From Fodinibacter sp963730365 (GTDB taxonomy: Bacteria; Actinomycetota; Actinomycetes; Actinomycetales; Dermatophilaceae), in contig CAVSRM010000008.1 of NCBI GenBank assembly GCA_963730365.1, positions 372,001 through 436,000 on the forward strand: 64,000 bases of DNA, written 5' to 3'. Both the position numbers and the translations under genes were made by a program. Below are positions 52,426 through 61,097 of the stretch, piece by piece (the stretch's first letter is position 1; each line of letters starts with the position of its first letter). The notes beneath the pieces were generated by a model. It made no database searches, was not told where the DNA came from, and was given only the letters and a program-made list of their open reading frames with translations.

Positions 52426-53727
52426 TCAGCCGGGCAGCTGATGGCCACCGGTCGGGTCCGCAGTGGCGCCGCCCCACAGGGCCGCTCCCATGCGCCGGGC
52501 GGCCTCGTGACGCAGCTCGTCGACGGCGTGGACGTAGCGCTGTGCGGTCGCCATCTCGGTCCAGCCCATGATCGCCATGACGGTGCGGATGTCGACGCCC
52601 TGCAGGAGCAGGAGGGTGGCCGCGGTGTGCCGGGCATCGTGCAGGCGCACCTCGCGCACGCCCGCGTCGCGCAGGATCTGCTTCCAGTTCCGGTAATCGG
52701 CATGCGGGTCGATCAGAGCGCCCCAGTCGGTGCAGAAGACGAGGTCGTGGGTGTGGTCCCAGACGTTGGCCCGCTCCAGGTTGAGCCGCAGCTGGGCGGC
52801 CCGGTGGGCGCGCAGCTCGGCCACGAGCGGCGGCGGCAGCGCCACCGAGCGCCGTGACGAGCGGGTCTTGGGCTCGACCAGCACCAGTCCCCCGTCTCGT
52901 CGCTGCGGGCACTCCGCGCCACGGACGTGGCCACACGCCGGCTCCGCCCGCCGCCGCGGGCTGCAGCCGTGGCTCCAGGTGCGGCGCTGTAAGGCTCGAC
53001 GCACCCGCAGCACGCCGGCGTCGAGGTCGACGTCGTCCCACATCAACCCGAGCGCCTCGCCCTGTCGCAACCCGAGGGACAGCGCGACCGACCAGCGTGC
53101 ACCGTTGAGCCGCCCCCGCGCCGCCTGCAGGATGGCCCGGCACTCGTCCGCGGTCAGCGGTTCGATCTCGGTCCGCTCCACCCGCGGCGGCCGGGCCAGG
53201 GCGGCTGGGTTCGTCACCAGTCGCTGGCGCCTGACGGCCTCATTGAGGCTGGACCGCAAGACGCGGTGCACGCCGTGGACCACGTGGGTAGACCGGCCGT
53301 CGTCCATCAGCTTCCGGTAGAGGCGCTCCAGCGTCTCGGGACGCAGCTCGGTCAGCCGGGCGGCTCCGAGGGACGGGATGACGTGCACGCGCAAGTGGCT
53401 GGCGTACCCGGAACGGGTCTTCCACCGCACTGACAGGGGCAGGATCTCCTGGAGCCAGTGCTCGAGCCACTGCTCGAGCGTGATGGTGTCGAGGAGCCAG
53501 GGCTGCTGCCCGCTCTCGCGGGCGTTCTCAAGCTCACGCACGGCGGCGTCGAGCTCGCGCTTGGTCGCCCGGCTGAGGTGGCGGCGGTCGCGTTCCCCGT
53601 TCAGGCGGCGCCCGACCGTGACCCGGGCGTGCCACCGGCCGTCGGCGCCGCGGTACCTGGTCGTGGCGCTGTCCGCGGCGGTGACACGCGGCCTACCGCG
53701 CATCGGGCCTACCCCCATCTCGATCAC
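52426..53727 (-). CDS. int: Tyrosine site-specific integrase
   Basis: 433 residues. N-terminal arm-binding and SAM-like core-binding domains (about 25-180), then the catalytic domain with R221 (LGLRQGEAL), K287, H363-x-x-R366 (HDARHTAATLL) and nucleophile Y398 (AQRYVHA). A four-ligand Cys/His insertion sits at about 255-273 (C255, C265, H267, C273). Its gene abuts the excisionase gene and tRNA-Arg, the standard arrangement; it should recombine at the anticodon-loop sequence shared by the three att copies. Confidence 0.95.
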   Translation of the reverse strand: MIEMGVGPMRGRPRVTAADSATTRYRGADGRWHARVTVGRRLNGERDRRHLSRATKRELDAAVRELENARESGQQPWLLDTITLEQWLEHWLQEILPLSVRWKTRSGYASHLRVHVIPSLGAARLTELRPETLERLYRKLMDDGRSTHVVHGVHRVLRSSLNEAVRRQRLVTNPAALARPPRVERTEIEPLTADECRAILQAARGRLNGARWSVALSLGLRQGEALGLMWDDVDLDAGVLRVRRALQRRTWSHGCSPRRRAEPACGHVRGAECPQRRDGGLVLVEPKTRSSRRSVALPPPLVAELRAHRAAQLRLNLERANVWDHTHDLVFCTDWGALIDPHADYRNWKQILRDAGVREVRLHDARHTAATLLLLQGVDIRTVMAIMGWTEMATAQRYVHAVDELRHEAARRMGAALWGGATADPTGGHQLPG

Positions 53728-53924
53728 GCATGGTCATCACGCATCGACGCGACGAACCGGTCGAGCTCGGCCCGCTCGACCCGCACGGAGCGGCCGAGGT
53801 GAACCGTGCGCAGCCGACGGTCCGAGATCTGGCGCTCGACGCTGCGGCGGGTCCAGCGCAGCTGGGTCGCGACCTCGTTGAGGTTGAGCAGGAGGGTGGG
53901 CTGGGTGCGGGGTGCGGGGTCCAT
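53724..53924 (-). CDS. xis: Excisionase-like small helix-turn-helix protein
   Basis: 66 residues from the ATG at 53924; its stop overlaps the integrase start. MerR/AlpA-like winged helix: LNLNEVATQLRWTRRSVERQ and VHLGRSVRVERAELDRFV. Such proteins bend DNA and steer the integrase toward excision. Encoded between the integrase and the attachment site. Confidence 0.85.
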   Translation of the reverse strand: MDPAPRTQPTLLLNLNEVATQLRWTRRSVERQISDRRLRTVHLGRSVRVERAELDRFVASMRDDHA

Positions 53925-54029
53925 GCCCCTAACGCGCCGTCGGGGCGCGCGGTGGTCACATCCGACCCGAGACGTTGTCCTCACGACCCCAGTGTCAGCC
54001 CACCCGACCCCAGGCCCACGCGACGAATT

Positions 54030-54050
54030 TTGGGGCCCATTTTGGGGCCC
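54030..54050. repeat. Arm-type repeat pair, left of att C
   Basis: TTGGGGCCC-ATTT-TGGGGCCC, ending 42 bp before the AGCCCCC of the tRNA terminator, the same offset as the pair beside att B. Partner of 38112-38132 at the far end of the 16-kb element. Confidence 0.65.
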
Positions 54051-54090
54051 AGACCCCGAAAAGCACCCGTCCGGATGCCGGGCACGAGTA

Positions 54091-54122
54091 AGCCCCCGAC
54101 AGCGTTTCCGCTGGTCGGGGGC
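54091..54122 (-). terminator. tRNA-Arg terminator
   Basis: Minus-strand hairpin GCCCCCGACCAGCG-GAAA-CGCTGTCGGGGGC, with one bulged base, directly after the tRNA. It is part of the repeated att block. Confidence 0.75.
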
Positions 54123-54145
54123 CCGTCGTCTGTCTCAACACAGAG

Positions 54146-54218
54146 CGCGCCCGAAGGGATTCGAACCCCTAACCTTCTGATCCGTAGTCAGATGCTCTAT
54201 CCGTTGAGCTACGGGCGC
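54146..54218 (-). tRNA. tRNA-Arg(ACG), integration site
   Basis: Cloverleaf by eye: acceptor GCGCCCG/CGGGCGC, D-arm GCTC/GAGC, anticodon stem TCTGA/TCAGA with loop CTACGGA (anticodon ACG), T-arm AGGGG-TTCGAAT-CCCTT, discriminator G, no encoded CCA. The 3' half from the anticodon loop onward is duplicated at 37876-37972 and 36473-36569. Confidence 0.95.
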
Positions 54219-54665
54219 CCGTCACGCGTGAGCGCAACGAGAGAGCAGACTACCGGAGCGGCCCACCGGCGGAGAAATCGGCAGCGGACGGCCACCTGGC
54301 CGTGATCGGGATGGGGTTCCCCGGCCGCCCAGGCGGCGGCCGGCCACTGTGCCGCCTCTGGACGCACTCACTCGTCCCACTCGCCGGAGGCGGTGACCGG
54401 CCATCGGGCACAAACCATCGACGCGCAGCCCGACAGTGTTCCTGACCTGCGTTTTCGCAAGTGTTGCAAGAGTTTTCAGTGCTGAAGCGCGCGTGTGAGC
54501 ATCCTCATAACGCGCAAGCGCTTTCGCGGACAGCAGCCCCCGTCGGCCGGCAATACCGTGGGGTGAAGGCTCCCAGCGGCGGGCGCCGTGCCACCGCCAT
54601 CGCGGTCCCCATGAGCCCGTCCGGGGGTGGCCGACACATCGAGCCGGACCGGCGGAAGGACCACC
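54219..54665. promoter_or_regulatory. pckG upstream region
   Basis: 447 bp without a gene, holding the pckG control region. A CRP/GlxR-like site TGTGA-GCATCC-TCATA lies at 54494-54509, and a LacI-family-like palindrome CGCGCAAGCGCTTTCGCG (16 of 18 symmetric) at 54511-54528. Nothing else recognised. Confidence 0.55.
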
Positions 54666-56492
54666 ATGAGCATCCAGACCGAGGGCACTACCAAGGGCAC
54701 CACCCACGCGGGGTTGCAGTCGTGGGTCGACGAGGTGGCCGCCGTCACGACCCCCGACCAGGTGGTGTGGTGTGACGGCTCCCGAGAGGAATGGGACCGC
54801 CTCACCACCGAGCTCGTCGAGGGCGGCACGTTCACCCGGCTCGACGACAGCAAGAAGCCCAACTCCTTCCACGCGGCATCCGACCCCTCCGACGTCGCCC
54901 GCGTCGAGGACCGCACCTACATCTGCTCGCTCAAGGAGGAGGACGCCGGCTTCACGAACAACTGGATGGAGCCGACCCAGATGAAGGCGGAGATGACCGA
55001 GCTCTACCGGGGCTCGATGGTCGGTCGCACGATGTACGTCATCCCCTTCGTCATGGGCCACCTCGAGGCGGACGTGCCGATGTACGGCGTCGAGGTCACC
55101 GACTCGGCATACGTCGTCGTCTCGATGCACATCATGGCGCGCGTGGGCACGAACGTGCTGCGCGCCATGGAGGCCCAGGACGCTCCCTTCGTCAAGGCCC
55201 TCCACTCCGTCGGGGCGCCGCTGCCCGACGGCAAGGCCGACGTGCCATGGCCCTGCTCCGACACCAAGTACATCTCCCACTTCCCCGAGACGCGCGAGAT
55301 CTGGTCCTACGGGTCGGGCTACGGCGGCAACGCCCTGCTCGGCAAGAAGTGCTACTCGCTGCGCATCGCCTCCGCCATGGCGCGCGACGAGGGCTGGATG
55401 GCCGAACACATGCTCATCCTCAAGCTGACCTCGCCCCAGGGGAGCACGCACTACATCGCCGGCGCCTTCCCTAGCGCCTGCGGCAAGACCAACCTCGCGA
55501 TGATCGACCCCACCCTCGAGGGCTGGAGCGCCGAGATGGTCGGCGACGACATCGCCTGGATGCGCTTCGGCAAGGACGGCCGCCTGTATGCCGTCAACCC
55601 CGAGTTCGGCCTGTTCGGCGTCGCCCCCGGAACGGGCGAGCACACCAACCCCAACGCCATGCGCACGGTGGAGAAGGGCAACTCCATCTTCACGAACGTC
55701 GCCCTCACCGACGACGGCGACGTCTGGTGGGAGGGCATGACCAAGGAGGCGCCGGTCCACCTCACCGACTGGAAGGGTCGGGACTGGACGCCGGACAACG
55801 GTGAGGTCTCGAGCCATCCCAACAGCCGGTTCTGCACCCCGGCCAAGCAGTGCCCCATGATGGCCGCCGAGTACGACGAGCCCAATGGCGTGCCGATCGA
55901 CGCGATCCTCTTCGGCGGTCGTCGCAAGACGACCGTGCCGCTGGTCTTCGAGTCGCGCGACTGGGCCCACGGCGTCTTCATCGGCGCGACCCTCTCGTCG
56001 GAGACCACCGCCGCCGCCACCGGTGCCGTCGGCGTCGTCCGGCGGGACCCGATGGCGATGCTGCCTTTCATCGGCTACAACGCCGGTGACTACGTCAACC
56101 ACTGGCTCGAGATCGGCAAGCAGGCCGACGAGTCCAAGCTGCCCCGGATCTACGGAGTCAACTGGTTCCGGCGCGACGACGAGGACGGCTCGTTCCTGTG
56201 GCCCGGCTTCGGCGACAACGCCCGCGTCCTCAAGTGGATCGTCGAGCGCCTCGACGGCCGCGCTGACGCGGTGGAGACGCCCGTCGGCCTGGTGCCGACG
56301 CCCGAGGCCCTCGACACCACCGGGCTGGACATGACCGCCGAGCAGGTCGAGAAGGCGCTCGCGGTCGACGCCGATGACTGGAACGCCGAGCTGCCGCTCA
56401 TCGACGAGTGGTTCGCCAAGTTCGGAGACGCGCTGCCGACCCAGCTCGCCGACGAGCTGTCCACGCTGAAGGCCCGGCTCGAGGAGGCCTGA
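54666..56492 (+). CDS. pckG: Phosphoenolpyruvate carboxykinase (GTP)
   Basis: 608 residues, typical for the GTP-dependent enzyme that makes PEP from oxaloacetate in gluconeogenesis. Catalytic elements: the P-loop GAFPSACGKTNLAM with active-site Cys (about 268), EIWSYGSGYGGNALLGKKC, and FGGRRKTTVPLVFES with the nucleotide-binding stretch. ATG 54666 has GGAAGGA in front; a longer frame to 54627 lacks one. Transcribed alone, with two candidate sugar/cAMP-type operators upstream. Confidence 0.97.
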   Translation: MSIQTEGTTKGTTHAGLQSWVDEVAAVTTPDQVVWCDGSREEWDRLTTELVEGGTFTRLDDSKKPNSFHAASDPSDVARVEDRTYICSLKEEDAGFTNNWMEPTQMKAEMTELYRGSMVGRTMYVIPFVMGHLEADVPMYGVEVTDSAYVVVSMHIMARVGTNVLRAMEAQDAPFVKALHSVGAPLPDGKADVPWPCSDTKYISHFPETREIWSYGSGYGGNALLGKKCYSLRIASAMARDEGWMAEHMLILKLTSPQGSTHYIAGAFPSACGKTNLAMIDPTLEGWSAEMVGDDIAWMRFGKDGRLYAVNPEFGLFGVAPGTGEHTNPNAMRTVEKGNSIFTNVALTDDGDVWWEGMTKEAPVHLTDWKGRDWTPDNGEVSSHPNSRFCTPAKQCPMMAAEYDEPNGVPIDAILFGGRRKTTVPLVFESRDWAHGVFIGATLSSETTAAATGAVGVVRRDPMAMLPFIGYNAGDYVNHWLEIGKQADESKLPRIYGVNWFRRDDEDGSFLWPGFGDNARVLKWIVERLDGRADAVETPVGLVPTPEALDTTGLDMTAEQVEKALAVDADDWNAELPLIDEWFAKFGDALPTQLADELSTLKARLEEA

Positions 56493-56504
56493 CCCGCAGC
56501 CACC

Positions 56505-56552
56505 GACGACGGGGCCCCACAGACCATCAGGTCTGCGGGGCCCCGTCGTCGC
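56505..56552 (+). terminator. Terminator after pckG
   Basis: 22-bp stem (CGACGACGGGGCCCC plus CAGACC, one mismatch) around an ATCA loop, 12 bp after the stop. Confidence 0.8.
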
Positions 56553-56690
56553 GTCGGACCCGGCCTCAGATCGTGCCGACAGTCCCGCGGGTGCCTGAAG
56601 GGTCACGGGGACTCCGGGTGGCTGACCCGTGCCGCCCCCGGGTAGCTGACCCGTGCCGCCTCCAGGTGCCTGACCCGTACTGCCACCGAA

Positions 56691-57263
56691 TCACTGGCCG
56701 CTCCCCGTCCCTGGCTGGTCGCCATCGAGCTCCTGGCCGCCATCGCCACCAGGCCTCTGGCCGCGGCCGCCCGCGGGCGGCTGCCCCCGACCGACACCGG
56801 ACTGCTGGTCGAGGCCATCGGCGGGCAGGCCGCCCCGTCCGCCGTCCGTGCCCTGCCCACGACCCGGCACGCCGCCCCCCGGGGTGCCGGCGTCCGACCC
56901 GACGGACTCGCCCTGGGCGATCGCAGCAGACGCACCGACCGCCCCGATGACGCCGAGCCCGACCGCCAAGGCAGCCGCCACTGCGGTCTTGCGGCCCGAC
57001 CACGTCGGCGGACGAACCGCTGGTGCCGTGCCGATGGCCGGGCCGTTGGCCGGGCCGGTTCCGGTCGCCGTGCCGGTGGCGGTGCCGGCGGCCGCGGCGA
57101 CCTCGGCCGAACCTGGCTCGGGGGTGTCGCCGGGCCCCGCCACGCTGTGCTGGGCGGCGGTGGGCGCCTGGACGATGGGCTGGGTCGAGGACGGGTCAGG
57201 GCGCGCCGGGCGCACCCAGCCAGGGACAGCTGACGGTGAGGTGGGGTCGGGTTCCTGTGACAT
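56691..57263 (-). CDS. Single-pass membrane protein with Gly-rich exterior
   Basis: 190 residues from the ATG at 57263. N-terminal cytoplasmic Pro/Ser/Thr/Ala-rich region with TGTATGTGPANGPAIGTAP, a membrane helix AVAAALAVGLGVIGAVGAS at about residues 105-125, then an exterior rich in Gly/Gln/Arg (GRGQGTDGGRGG, GGRGQRPGGD). Divergent from the response-regulator gene, so probably in its regulon. Function unknown. Confidence 0.6.
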   Translation of the reverse strand: MSQEPDPTSPSAVPGWVRPARPDPSSTQPIVQAPTAAQHSVAGPGDTPEPGSAEVAAAAGTATGTATGTGPANGPAIGTAPAVRPPTWSGRKTAVAAALAVGLGVIGAVGASAAIAQGESVGSDAGTPGGGVPGRGQGTDGGRGGLPADGLDQQSGVGRGQPPAGGRGQRPGGDGGQELDGDQPGTGSGQ

Positions 57264-57401
57264 GGCGTCGATGCTCCCCGGCATCCCTGTGCCGGGTCTG
57301 TGGCCCAGCCAGCCCGGCGGTAGGAAGCCGGACGCGGAAAGCACAGGAAGCACACAGGGAACCCATGGACTCGGCCCAGCCCTCACACACACACTTGACT
57401 C

Positions 57402-58139
<738 letters not shown>

Positions 58140-58151
58140 CCGGCATCCTCC

Positions 58152-59624
58152 ATGCCGGCCCCTCCCTCCCGCTGGACGCTGCGCACCAAGCTGCTCGCCT
58201 CGGTGCTCGCCCTCTTCACCGTCGTCATGCTCGCCACGAGCGCGCTCACGGTGCTCGAGACACGGCGCTACCTCGATGTCCAGCTGAACCAGGACCTGCA
58301 GAGCGCCCTCCTCCGGGTGGGCGATCGCGGCGGGATCCTGGCCGACCCCGACGATGCCCGGACCCCCAACGACGGGCGTCCGGGAGCCCCCGGTGGCGAC
58401 ACGGTGCTCGTGCTCGGCCTGACGCGCGACGGGACGGTGGCGACCGACGGGCGCGGCGACCCGCTCAACACCGTCGTGCTGACGGACGGCTCGAACGGGA
58501 CCCTCGACCCCGCGGAGATCGACCGAGTCACCTCGGCGCTCGAGGGAACCGAGCCGGTGCGCGTCGACGTGGGTGACGACGTGGGCGAGTACCTCGTCAC
58601 GGCACGACCGGTGCGGGGAGGCGGCACGTTCGTCGTCGGTGTCTCGACCAAGCCCGTCGATGACCTCCTGGCCAAGCTCCTCGCGCTCGTCCTGGGCGGA
58701 ACGGTGGTCGGCCTGGCCCTGGTGGGAGTAGGCGGCGCCTTCGTCATCAGGCGCAGCCTGGCCCCGTTGGACCGGGTCGCCGCCACGGCCCGTCACGTCT
58801 CCCACCTCAAGCTCGACTCGGGCGAGGTCGCCCTGGCCGAGCGCGTGCCCGCCGCCGACGCCGACGAGCGCACCGAGGTCGGTCAGGTGGGACTGGCCCT
58901 GAACACCATGCTGGACAACGTGGAGTCGGCCCTGACCTCACGTCAGGAGAGCGAGATGCGGGTGCGCCAGTTCGTCGCCGACGCCTCCCACGAGCTGCGG
59001 ACCCCGCTCGCGTCGATCCGCGGCTACGCCGAGCTGACCAGGCGCGAGCCGGACCCCGTTCCCGAGACGGTGACCCATGCCATCGGCCGCGTCGAGTCCG
59101 AAGCCCTGAGGATGCAGGAGCTCGTCGAGGACCTGTTGCTGCTGGCCCGGCTGGACTCCGGTCGCCCTCTCGAGCGGCAACCGGTCGACCTCACCCTGTT
59201 GGCCATGAACGCCGTGAGCGACGCCCACGCGGCGTCGCCGGACCACGACTGGGAGCTCGACCTGCCGGAGGAGCCGATCGAGGTCACCGGAGACGGGGCC
59301 AGGCTCCATCAGGTGCTGGCGAACCTGCTCGCCAATGCACGAGCCCACACTCCACCCGGCACCCGGGTCGTGACCCGGCTGCGCAGCGAGGCAGGGCAGG
59401 TGCGGCTCTCGGTGAGCGACAACGGTCCCGGAGTGCCGGGCCACCTCCAGCCACGGGTCTTCGAGCGCTTCACGCGCGGCGACGACTCGCGCAACCGGGC
59501 GGCCGGCTCGACCGGTCTCGGGCTCAGCATCGTGGCCGCGGTCGCTCAGGCGCACGGTGGTCGGGTCGAGGTGTCCAGCCAGCCCGGGGCCACAACGTTC
59601 TCCGTGTTGCTCCCGCTGGGCTGA
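58152..59624 (+). CDS. Sensor histidine kinase (TrcS-like)
   Basis: 490 residues. Membrane helix near 20-40, an extracellular sensor of about 130 residues, second helix near 175-200, HAMP linker, then HisKA (DASHELRTPLASIRGYAEL, His about residue 281) and HATPase (LANLLANARAHT, VSDNGPGVP, STGLGLSIV). Partner of the regulator directly upstream. It stands near glycosyltransferase genes, so cell-envelope control is a plausible output. Confidence 0.94.
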   Translation: MPAPPSRWTLRTKLLASVLALFTVVMLATSALTVLETRRYLDVQLNQDLQSALLRVGDRGGILADPDDARTPNDGRPGAPGGDTVLVLGLTRDGTVATDGRGDPLNTVVLTDGSNGTLDPAEIDRVTSALEGTEPVRVDVGDDVGEYLVTARPVRGGGTFVVGVSTKPVDDLLAKLLALVLGGTVVGLALVGVGGAFVIRRSLAPLDRVAATARHVSHLKLDSGEVALAERVPAADADERTEVGQVGLALNTMLDNVESALTSRQESEMRVRQFVADASHELRTPLASIRGYAELTRREPDPVPETVTHAIGRVESEALRMQELVEDLLLLARLDSGRPLERQPVDLTLLAMNAVSDAHAASPDHDWELDLPEEPIEVTGDGARLHQVLANLLANARAHTPPGTRVVTRLRSEAGQVRLSVSDNGPGVPGHLQPRVFERFTRGDDSRNRAAGSTGLGLSIVAAVAQAHGGRVEVSSQPGATTFSVLLPLG

Positions 59625-59714
59625 GCCCGCATCGGCCTCACCGGTGCCGTCTGTCGAGCCAGCTGCGTCTGCTCGCCGCAGACCCGGGCAGTGGCCAGAC
59701 CCTCGCGGTCGCGG

Positions 59715-60209
59715 TCAGGGAAGGGGAAGGGAGTAGGCGAGGAGGTCGACGTCCGGGACGGGGCTCCAGTCGCGCTCGGGGAGGCGGGTGAAGCCGAGAC
59801 GGGTGTAGAGCGCGTGCGCCGCGAGCATCTTTGTCGATGAGCAGAGCACGAGGGCCTCACAACCCTCGGCCCGGGCTCGGTCGACCACGAGTCGGGTGAG
59901 CGCCTCGCCGACACCGGCCCCGCGGGCACTGGGTTCGACTGCCAGACAGCGCATCTCGGCCTCGGTCCCGCGGGCGATCTCGCACAGCTCGGACCCGGGC
60001 CTCACGAACGTCACCCCACCGACGACCGTGCCCTCCTCGGTCTCGGCCACCCAGACCTCGTCGTCACGGTCACGTGCGGCGACGTCACCGAGAAAAGCCA
60101 GGTATGCCGCTCCGGGAGCGACCACCTCGTCGGCGATGTAGGCGGTGGTGATGATCTCACCGACCCACGGGTAGTCCTCGCGGCGAGCCCGTCGCACCCG
60201 TGTCCTCAC
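59715..60209 (-). CDS. GNAT family N-acetyltransferase
   Basis: 164 residues. Acetyl-CoA loop CLAVEPSARGAGVGEALTRL (R-G-A-G-V-G) near residue 95 and C-terminal LYTRLGF. Start ATG 60209. Acceptor unknown. Confidence 0.9.
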   Translation of the reverse strand: MRTRVRRARREDYPWVGEIITTAYIADEVVAPGAAYLAFLGDVAARDRDDEVWVAETEEGTVVGGVTFVRPGSELCEIARGTEAEMRCLAVEPSARGAGVGEALTRLVVDRARAEGCEALVLCSSTKMLAAHALYTRLGFTRLPERDWSPVPDVDLLAYSLPLP

Positions 60210-60322
60210 AGACTCATCCTCGCATCCCCCTGCCCGCCGACATCTGCCGCGTCCCGCTGGCAGCGTACCGATGTGGCAGGATCAGGCCCGACGTTCGAGG
60301 GTGCAGGCGAAGGGAGCCGACG

Positions 60323-61000
60323 GTGGCCGGCGAGGCTGTGCAGGAAGGGCCGAAGCCCGCGAATGAGGAGAGCTCGACGCCGGCGGATGACGAGACGTCG
60401 ACCGGTCACAGCGCCCAGGAGATCGTCACGGTGCTGCTCATCTCCATCGTCGCCGTGCTCACGGCCTGGTGCGGCTTCCAGTCCTCCAAGTGGGGGGGCG
60501 AGATGTCGATCGCGTTCAGTCAGGCGTCCAGCGCCCGCATCCAGGCGGCATCGGCCGACGGTGAGGCGCGCAGCGCCACGTCCTTCGACCTCACGATCTA
60601 CGCGTCGTGGGTCAACGCCGTGGCGGAGGACAAGCAGGCACTGGCCGACTACATCGAGGAGCGCTTCACTCCGCACTTCAAGATCGCCTTCGACGACTGG
60701 GAGTCGAGTGGCCGGGAGCTGAACGGACCGTTCGCCGAGGAGTCCTACGTTCCCCCCGGCGAGGTCCGGGCCAATGAGCTCTCCGCGCGCGCAGACACCA
60801 AGTTCGCCGAGGCACTCGAGAACAACGCTCGGGGAGATCGCTATTCATTGCTCACCGTGATGTTCGCCCTGGTGCTCTTCTTCGCCGCCATGAGCAGCCG
60901 CAACTTCGCCCCGTGGGCTGCGCGGACCTTCCTCGGGTTGGCAGCCGTGCTGGCCGTCACGGGTGCGGCGATCCTGTCGACCTACCCCGTGATCATCTGA
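60323..61000 (+). CDS. Hypothetical membrane protein
   Basis: 225 residues from the GTG at 60323, preceded by AAGGGAG. Cytoplasmic acidic N-terminus, first helix IVTVLLISIVAVLTAWCGF, a roughly 120-residue soluble helical middle with SSKWGGEMSIAFSQASSARI, then two or three more helices at the C-terminus. No firm family; weakly resembles DUF4337 proteins. Transcribed alone. Confidence 0.6.
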   Translation: MAGEAVQEGPKPANEESSTPADDETSTGHSAQEIVTVLLISIVAVLTAWCGFQSSKWGGEMSIAFSQASSARIQAASADGEARSATSFDLTIYASWVNAVAEDKQALADYIEERFTPHFKIAFDDWESSGRELNGPFAEESYVPPGEVRANELSARADTKFAEALENNARGDRYSLLTVMFALVLFFAAMSSRNFAPWAARTFLGLAAVLAVTGAAILSTYPVII

Positions 61001-61097
61001 GGTGATCGCACCGGGGCGCGCCTCAGGCTGCGACCTCTGACGGACGCGACAGCACGGCCACAGCGGACAGACAGCGGCCGACGACATCGTCGTCGAC

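Noticed and set aside
37973..54145. Prophage
   Set aside because: Apart from integrase and excisionase there are no capsid, terminase, portal, tail or lysis genes, so an integrative element or degenerate island fits better.
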